In this document: piece after piece, positions 58,474-64,000 of the stretch
Layout of the letters: every line of letters begins with the position of its first letter
How positions within the stretch are numbered: the first letter of the stretch is position 1
Made by a program: the position numbers and the translations under genes
Notes under the pieces: model-generated
What the model was told of the DNA's origin: nothing
What the model saw: only the letters and a program-made list of their open reading frames with translations
Database searches by the model: none
Origin: Slackia heliotrinireducens DSM 20476
GTDB lineage: Bacteria; Actinomycetota; Coriobacteriia; Coriobacteriales; Eggerthellaceae
Direction of reading: 5' to 3'
Assembly (NCBI RefSeq): GCF_000023885.1
Contig: NC_013165.1
Coordinates: forward strand, 1,488,001 to 1,552,000
DNA length: 64,000 nt

Positions 58474-59758
58474 AATATCCGTATTCGGTTTTGAAGGTGA
58501 ATGGAACGGCCCTGCCATCCTTCTGGTTGACCTGGACGCCTTTTTCGCATCGGTCGAACAGTTGGACCATCCTGCATGGCGTGGCAAACCGGTCATCGTC
58601 GGAGGCAATGCGGACAAGCACGGCGTGGTGTCCACGGCCAGTTACGAGGCCCGCGTGTACGGTGTGCACAGCGCCATGCCCGCATCGCAGGCGCGCAGCC
58701 TGTGCCCTCATGCCATCTGGACGCCCGGACATTTCGACCGTTATCGTGAAATGTCCCGTAAGGTTATGGCGATCATCCACGACGAGAGCCCTCACGTGCA
58801 GCAAGTCAGTATCGACGAGGCTTTTGTGGACGTGTCGCCGACGCGCGTAAACCGTGAAAGCCCGGTAAGCATCGCGCAACGCATCCAGTCTCGGGTGGCG
58901 AAGCTCGGCATCACGTGCTCAATCGGCGTCGGGACCAGCAAGACCATTGCCAAAATCGCCTCAGACATGGACAAGCCGCGGGGGCTTACGGTGGTATTCC
59001 CCGGTCGTGAGCTCGACTTCCTCTCCCCTCTTCCCGTTCGCGCCATGTCTGGCGTGGGATCGCGGGCCGAAGAGTTGCTGAAGGCCCACGGCGTGGAGAC
59101 CTTGGGGCAGATGGCAAAAGCCCCTGAATCGCTGCTGCATTCAATCTACGGCAAGAATGCGGACATGATGCGCAACCGATGCCTGGGGCTTGACGCAACC
59201 GCGGTTGCACAGGACGACACCGTGAAATCCGTGTCCAGCGAAACCACCATGGCTGACGACCTTGTCACCTTCGACGACATTTCAGCAGTGGCGGGTTCGA
59301 TGGCGGCCAAGACCTGCCGGCGCCTGCGTGCCAAGGGGCTGAAGGGCACAACGTTGGCTCTGAAAATCCGCTTTTCGGACCGATCCACCCGAAGCGTGCA
59401 GCAGCAGCTGGAAGAGCCCTCAGACAATGAGCATGAGCTTATCCCGCTGCTCGACGCCATGATCGGGCACCTATGGAAGCCTGGCATGAAAGTTCGTCTT
59501 ATCGGGGTCGCGGTCACCGGTTTCGACGCCGATGACCTGGTGCAGGATTCCTTGTTCGACGCATCCGAGTACGACGATGCGCCTCCGGAGCCACCTTCGC
59601 GCCATGTCATGTCCAAGGAGCAAGGCGAGCACCTCGCGTCGGCGACCGACCTGGTCAAGAACCGGTTCGGTGAAGGCGCCCTGGTGTTCGGCCGCGATTT
59701 GAAGATGCGTTCCAATACCACCGGCACAGCAGCTAAGAACCCCGAGGATTACCGGTAG
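58457..59758 (+). CDS. dinB: DNA polymerase IV (Y family)
   Basis: A 433-residue lesion-bypass polymerase. ILLVDLDAFFASVEQ supplies the first metal-binding Asp residues, VSIDEAFVDV the catalytic Asp-Glu, and GVGTSKTIAKIASDMDKPRG is typical of the family. A little-finger domain and a C-terminal tail follow. TTG 58457 is the only start in frame before the catalytic core. The SOS-like box CGAACATATTTTCG lies 29-16 bases upstream, so LexA control is plausible. It converges with the unrecognised gene at 59766, leaving only seven bases. Confidence 0.94.
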   Translation: MDTHEQISVFGFEGEWNGPAILLVDLDAFFASVEQLDHPAWRGKPVIVGGNADKHGVVSTASYEARVYGVHSAMPASQARSLCPHAIWTPGHFDRYREMSRKVMAIIHDESPHVQQVSIDEAFVDVSPTRVNRESPVSIAQRIQSRVAKLGITCSIGVGTSKTIAKIASDMDKPRGLTVVFPGRELDFLSPLPVRAMSGVGSRAEELLKAHGVETLGQMAKAPESLLHSIYGKNADMMRNRCLGLDATAVAQDDTVKSVSSETTMADDLVTFDDISAVAGSMAAKTCRRLRAKGLKGTTLALKIRFSDRSTRSVQQQLEEPSDNEHELIPLLDAMIGHLWKPGMKVRLIGVAVTGFDADDLVQDSLFDASEYDDAPPEPPSRHVMSKEQGEHLASATDLVKNRFGEGALVFGRDLKMRSNTTGTAAKNPEDYR

Positions 59759-59765
59759 CCGCACT

Positions 59766-60257
59766 CTAGAAGATGTCGATGCAGCTCGTGTCGTCGAACA
59801 CGCACGGGCTCAACTGCGTCATGCCGCCACGGCATTGCTGGCGCACGAACTCCATGATGTGCGGCATGGCGTTGTCGAAAAGGTCTATGCCTTCCTGAAT
59901 GGTGTTTCGGATAATATCGCGGTTCCTGAAGACCGTCTTCGTCCAAGTCAACTCTCCAGTGCGCATGACGGGCATAATGTCGGCGAAATCACCTTCGCAC
60001 TCGGGAACGAAGTCGTTTGGCTGGAACAGGAAATGGCGGATAGAGTCGTGGATAAAGCCGATGTCGGGAAGCATGAATGCAGGGCTGACCAGCACGTCTA
60101 CGGTGTGCTTTTGCAAGTGCAGGCTTACCGCAAGGCATCCGTAGTCGCGGCGGACGTACAGGATGGCAGAAGAGCGCCCCGTAGGAATCCATTCGGTGTC
60201 GGGCATGTCCCAGGCGAAATCTTCGCTGGCTTCAATAACAGCTTTGTCGACGATCAT
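59766..60257 (-). CDS. Unrecognised 163-residue protein, third gene of the SNF2 cluster
   Basis: I do not recognise a family. The protein is acidic, without signal or membrane segment, and has aromatic-rich strands (WIPTGRSSAILYVRRDYGCL) and a Cys-containing C-terminus. Alternating strand and helix content recalls small chaperone-like folds, but that is only an impression. GAAAGGAA lies before the ATG. It follows the 238-residue gene by 15 bases and the SNF2 helicase gene farther upstream, all in one direction, so a three-gene operon is likely. Confidence 0.75.
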   Translation of the reverse strand: MIVDKAVIEASEDFAWDMPDTEWIPTGRSSAILYVRRDYGCLAVSLHLQKHTVDVLVSPAFMLPDIGFIHDSIRHFLFQPNDFVPECEGDFADIMPVMRTGELTWTKTVFRNRDIIRNTIQEGIDLFDNAMPHIMEFVRQQCRGGMTQLSPCVFDDTSCIDIF

Positions 60258-60272
60258 GGCGGTTCCTTTCAG

Positions 60273-60989
60273 CTAGTAGAGGCGGTCGTCCCACGGGTCG
60301 CACCCGCAGGCGACCGCTGCGATTGTGGCGACGGTGGTCGAGGCTTCGACGATGAGCGCTTTGCAGAAGTCGTCGAAGTGTCCCAGGTTATCCGAGGTGA
60401 ATTCCTCCAGGTAGACGGGACGCGAGCTCACGAAATACACCGTGTCGTCGATAAGCTTGTATTCCCCGAGGATCTTCATCTGGTTGGTGTGGCGAAGGAA
60501 TTTTTCCGCGTTTTCTCGGGCGAACCCGCAGGGCACCGTGAAGTGCGTGTTCACATAGAATTCGAGCGCATTGTCCCAGCCGCTGTAGGACATGGTCAGC
60601 CGGGTGTTGATCATGCAATCCGGTCCTTCGCCGACGGCGATCGCTCCCAGATGCGTGCCCGAGGTGGAGAACCTGTTCCAATCAGTCATCGTCCATGTCA
60701 GCTCGATGGAATCTTCGAACAGATGCATCACTTCCGGAGGCACGTTGCGGGCTACGACGGTTTCCACATCGTCATCGTCGAACGGATCCGGCAGGTATTC
60801 GCGCCCGTTCCGGGTTGGCGTACCGGCTTTTACGGACGCGTGTTCCAGGTCCGCCCGATCTTTCTCATCAGGTTCCCTCTCGGGTGTTCCCGGCTTAGGT
60901 CCAGCCTGGTCAGGTTCGTTTTCCTGCATCAGGTGATCCGGTGCGACAATCGTGGGCCTGACGTCTTCGGTCTTGTTGAACAACGACAT
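60273..60989 (-). CDS. Unrecognised 238-residue acidic protein (possibly YbjN-like), second gene of the SNF2 cluster
   Basis: The first 75 residues are polar and probably disordered (rich in Pro, Glu, Asp). The rest looks like one alpha/beta domain: INTRLTMSYSGWDNALEFYV, then ENAEKFLRHTNQMKILGEY and DDTVYFVSSRPVY. That order resembles the YbjN/type III chaperone-like fold, but this rests on pattern only. GGAAAGGAAGG precedes the ATG. It lies between the SNF2 helicase gene (45 bases) and the 163-residue gene (15 bases). Confidence 0.75.
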   Translation of the reverse strand: MSLFNKTEDVRPTIVAPDHLMQENEPDQAGPKPGTPEREPDEKDRADLEHASVKAGTPTRNGREYLPDPFDDDDVETVVARNVPPEVMHLFEDSIELTWTMTDWNRFSTSGTHLGAIAVGEGPDCMINTRLTMSYSGWDNALEFYVNTHFTVPCGFARENAEKFLRHTNQMKILGEYKLIDDTVYFVSSRPVYLEEFTSDNLGHFDDFCKALIVEASTTVATIAAVACGCDPWDDRLY

Positions 60990-61034
60990 AATCCTTCCTT
61001 TCCGCCGCAGGACACGTGGCCCTGCGGCTGTCGA

Positions 61035-63707
61035 TTACCTCCCGCTTACGAGCTCAATCAGCTCTTCATGGTTCGGCATGCTTGCTGCGCCTGCCGAAAT
61101 GACGCTTTCGCCCAGGTCGTGCTTCTTGTGCTGCAAGCCCAGGATGCGGTCCTCGATGGTGTTTTCCGCAATGATCTGGTAGACGAACACGCTGCTGTCC
61201 TGACCCAGGCGCCAGAGGCGCGAATAGGCTTGGGTCTGCGCGGCTTCATGCCAGAACGGGTCAGCGATGATCGCCGTCGAGGCTCCGGTCATGTTCAATC
61301 CCACGCCGCCTGCGCGCATGGATACCAGCAGCACCGGCGTCTCATCCTTGTTGAAAGCGTCCACGATGCCCACGCGGTCCGAAGCCGGCGTGTCGCCGAT
61401 GATCCAGTCGTGTGCGATGCCGTTCCGGTTGAGGCGTTTCGAGATAGATTCCAGAAACGACACCCATTGGGAGAATATGACGGTCTTGCTGCCCACTTCG
61501 CGGGCCTGTTCGACAAGGTTGACGATGGCATCCAGTTTGCCTGACCCGCCGTCGTAATCTTCGTACACCAATCCGGGGTCGCAGCATACCTGGCGTAGGC
61601 GCGTGATTTCTGCAAGCAGCTGGATGTCCTCCATGTCGCGTTCGGCCAGTTTGCTCTGCAGGCGCTGCTCGCGCGCGTGGTACAGGCGGCTCTGCTCGAC
61701 AGTCATGGGCGCGTAGTGCACCGATTCGACCAGCTCGGGCAAATCCGTTAGCACCTCGCGGGTCAAACGGCGCAGGATGAATGGCTCCACCAGGGCTTTC
61801 AGCTTGGAGGTCGCTTCTTCGTTCCCGCGGACGATCGGCGTCTCGTAGCGGCTGCGGAACTGCTCGTAGTTGCGGGCCAGCATGCCTGGGATGCAGAAAT
61901 CCATGATGGAGTAGAGCTCGCTTAACCGGTTCTCAACGGGCGTGCCGGTGATGGCGATGCGCCCCTCCCCTTTTAGACGTTTGCATGCGCGGGCGGACTT
62001 GGTTGCCGGGTTCTTGATACGGTTCGCTTCATCAAGCGCGATGATGTCGAATTCGGACCTATCGTAGAGCTCGATATCACGCCACAGTGCATCGTAGCTG
62101 GTCACAAGCACGTCGTGCTCGACAGCGTGAGCGATGTCGAGGGCGCGTTTAGCGCGGGGGCCCACGGCCGCCACCACGTCCATGTCTGGCGCGAAGCGTT
62201 CGAACTCTGCCAACCAGTTCTGCACCAACGAGCTCGGGCACACCACCATGCAGGGACGGCTGCGGTTCTTCGTGTTTCGGCGATACACCATGACGACGAT
62301 GGTCTGGGCGGTCTTGCCGAGGCCCATCTGGTCGGCCAGAATCGCGCCACCGAACCCGTTCTCCATTCGTGAGTTGAGCCAGGCGAAACCTTCCTGCTGA
62401 TATGGGCGCAGCGTGCCGGTAAACGCGATCGGCACCTGGTATTCCGCCTCCTGAACATCCGTTATGCGCGCGAGGTATTCGCCTACGCTGTCGTCGACCT
62501 GGGTAGCATATCCCCGGTCGTGTTCGCCGGGTTTCGGCAGAAGCAGAGCCTTGTATCCGGGGAGCTTGGCTTGGCCATCCATCAGGTCATTGTCATCAAG
62601 GCCCAGGTCATCGGCTATTTCGTAGACCTGTTGCAACGATTCATCGTCTAGCCTCACGATGCGGCCGTTGGACAGGCGATGGAACTTCTTCTTCAAGCGG
62701 TAGGCGTGCAGGATGCGGTTGATGTCCTCGTCAGGCACCTCGTCGCCCGTGATACGCACATTGAGCAGGCCGGATTCGACCGAAACGCCCACCTGCAGTT
62801 GCATAGGCGTTGGCTGGCTGATGCGTTTGAACAGATCGGTCACGAACACTTCCCCGAGCCTGGAAAAGTCCTTCACGCCTTCGGTCACGAATTCCATGAG
62901 TTGATCGAGCTCCGTGCATTGCTTCAGGAAGAACTCCTCGCCGTCGCAGTGCTCGAAGTCGTGATGGTTAAGAAGCGCATAGGCCTGTTCTTCATGGTCG
63001 CGATCCGGACCTGCAGAAACGGCATCGAGCAGTCCGCGTTTCCTTCCGCCTGAAAGCACGCGGGCGTCGCACCAGATTCTACCGCTGCGGTTAGCGTCGA
63101 AGTAGAATTGCATGACATGCCCCGGATTTCCATCCATGTGCTCAAGCGCCCAAGCGGCGGATGGCGACGGCAGATGGCGCACGTCCCGTACCCAGTCCAT
63201 GGACTGGAACGATTGCCCCTCTTCGGGAACGGTGACGGACAGCGTGCTGTTCCCGAACGGCGATTTGCTGTCGGGGATGCTGATGCGTACCGGTTTAAGC
63301 AGGGGGATGCCGTGTGCCCTGTTTGAGATGAGCATCTCGACCATATGAGGCAACGTGTGCGACAAGGTGTTGTTGTGCCCCTCGAACTCTTCAGGCTTCG
63401 CAACGAACCGCAACGCCAGCGCAACGCCGTAGCTCGACACGTTCTCGGATTTGAATTGGACGTTGTTCACTACCTGAAGCTCTTGCAGAAGGTCGCCCGT
63501 CACGGTGTTGAACTTGACCGCGACAAACGACGGCGTCGCCGCGCTGGCGTTAGGTGCCGTCGCGACAGTGGCCGCGATTACGGTGCACAGCCCCTTGTAT
63601 CCGCAGGACAAGTTTGTAAACAGGGTGAACTTCGTCCTTGAGAGTGCCGACGCTTCGGCGTAGGTCAGCTTGGAAACCTGTTTGCGGATGCGCGACTCGT
63701 CAAGCAT
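61035..63707 (-). CDS. SNF2-family DEAD/DEAH-like helicase
   Basis: An 890-residue Swi2/Snf2 ATPase. The N-terminal 400 residues are an unassigned region without a clear SWIM zinc finger. The motor begins at LRPYQQEGFAWL with Walker A DQMGLGKT (near 460). Motif II reads LDEAN (near 557) where DEAH, DEGH or DEAQ is usual. TGTPVENRLSELYSI is motif III, and the second RecA lobe has FSQWVSFLESI and RLWRLGQD. ATG 63707 follows AAAGGA. Two unrecognised genes follow on the same strand. Family members remodel protein-DNA complexes. The biological role here is unknown. Confidence 0.92.
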   Translation of the reverse strand: MLDESRIRKQVSKLTYAEASALSRTKFTLFTNLSCGYKGLCTVIAATVATAPNASAATPSFVAVKFNTVTGDLLQELQVVNNVQFKSENVSSYGVALALRFVAKPEEFEGHNNTLSHTLPHMVEMLISNRAHGIPLLKPVRISIPDSKSPFGNSTLSVTVPEEGQSFQSMDWVRDVRHLPSPSAAWALEHMDGNPGHVMQFYFDANRSGRIWCDARVLSGGRKRGLLDAVSAGPDRDHEEQAYALLNHHDFEHCDGEEFFLKQCTELDQLMEFVTEGVKDFSRLGEVFVTDLFKRISQPTPMQLQVGVSVESGLLNVRITGDEVPDEDINRILHAYRLKKKFHRLSNGRIVRLDDESLQQVYEIADDLGLDDNDLMDGQAKLPGYKALLLPKPGEHDRGYATQVDDSVGEYLARITDVQEAEYQVPIAFTGTLRPYQQEGFAWLNSRMENGFGGAILADQMGLGKTAQTIVVMVYRRNTKNRSRPCMVVCPSSLVQNWLAEFERFAPDMDVVAAVGPRAKRALDIAHAVEHDVLVTSYDALWRDIELYDRSEFDIIALDEANRIKNPATKSARACKRLKGEGRIAITGTPVENRLSELYSIMDFCIPGMLARNYEQFRSRYETPIVRGNEEATSKLKALVEPFILRRLTREVLTDLPELVESVHYAPMTVEQSRLYHAREQRLQSKLAERDMEDIQLLAEITRLRQVCCDPGLVYEDYDGGSGKLDAIVNLVEQAREVGSKTVIFSQWVSFLESISKRLNRNGIAHDWIIGDTPASDRVGIVDAFNKDETPVLLVSMRAGGVGLNMTGASTAIIADPFWHEAAQTQAYSRLWRLGQDSSVFVYQIIAENTIEDRILGLQHKKHDLGESVISAGAASMPNHEELIELVSGR

Positions 63708-63940
63708 GATGGATCCTTTCGTGAACGCCCCGAGGGGCTTCTCTTGCGGAACCATCATCCGCTACGCGCAATTCACGAATTGCGCAATGCGCCGCCATTC
63801 TGCACGACGAAAATTTCAAGGTTCTGACTTGGGCTGTTAGGCGTACATCAGATTCAGTTCGAAACAAGGTAAGGTTTTGGCCCTGTTTGGAAGCAAGTTT
63901 TACATACGATTCGGCAAGGTTTGACGTGTACGCTGGCACC

Positions 63941-64000
63941 ATGTGTATCTTTATTGGACAGACCGCTATGGATTACTACCGAGCTCATCGCTACGGCGGA
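63941..64000 (+). CDS. Start of an unidentified gene running off the window
   Basis: ATG 63941 opens a frame that is still open at the window edge (MCIFIGQTAMDYYRAHRYGG). No ribosome-binding site is visible directly before it. The upstream region is divergent from the SNF2 gene and carries three CAAGGTT-like repeats. Twenty residues are too few for a family call. Confidence 0.45.
   Translation, partial: MCIFIGQTAMDYYRAHRYGG

Overview
The window looks like a chromosomal segment of an anaerobic, high-GC actinobacterium of the class Coriobacteriia, close to Slackia/Eggerthella. This placement is an inference from the roughly 60 percent GC, the gene mix (a 12-TM LuxR sensor-regulator, ferredoxin-dependent indolepyruvate oxidoreductase, an Ech-type [NiFe] hydrogenase, a VTC/DUF4956 pair) and the abundance of GTG/TTG starts. 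It is not a database match. Most of the window is ordinary, densely packed chromosome with short operons. There is no CRISPR array, no intact transposase and no prophage.

Layout. 1-9.7 kb: housekeeping block (era 3' end, a zinc-ribbon membrane protein, polA, rplU-rpmA, then obg-proB-nadD-yqeK-rsfS). 9.8-15 kb: a DUF4190-like membrane protein, a small Cro/C1-type regulator, an AEC transporter divergent from its LysR regulator, a patatin phospholipase, and three tRNA genes (Arg-UCU on the minus strand, His-GUG and Lys-CUU on the plus strand). 15-21 kb: a glycosidase-like lipoprotein, a two-component system, a divergent VTC polyphosphate-polymerase-like operon with a 37-codon gene behind it, and azlCD. 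21.4-27.4 kb: carA-carB, coaC, nth. 27.4-32.7 kb: a complete fructose PTS on the minus strand (fruK-fruA-ptsH-ptsI) whose ptsI is bracketed by palindromic repeats. 32.9-38.3 kb: mfd (frameshifted as given), a membrane-bound LuxR regulator, tatA. 38.7-46.6 kb: a short-chain dehydrogenase, a methyltransferase and the ech hydrogenase operon. 46.7-57.1 kb: pgsA, paaK-ACT, dacF, an FHA protein, iorA-iorB, gluQ, a 2-hydroxyacid dehydrogenase, a menA-like gene and crcB. 57.1-58 kb is a gene-poor, AT-richer gap. 58-64 kb: a tRNA-binding-domain protein, dinB, and a SNF2 helicase followed by two unrecognised proteins.

How the genes fit together. IorAB oxidises aryl pyruvates (from aromatic amino acids) to aryl acetyl-CoA and reduces ferredoxin. 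PaaK interconverts aryl acetate and its CoA ester. The Ech complex can reoxidise ferredoxin with H2 formation and ion export. This suggests an energy-conserving amino-acid fermentation route, which is an inference from family functions.

The most unusual item is the ech operon. The two membrane subunits (EchA-like and EchB-like) are fused in one frame. EchD and EchF carry unusual Ala/Pro/Lys-rich C-terminal tails that share a repeated motif of about 27 residues, with the core MPPEKAAKFRAA: once in EchD and three times in EchF. Two genes (mfd and the echAB fusion) each appear to lack a single base. Either both are real lesions or both are sequencing errors, and this must be settled before any biological reading.
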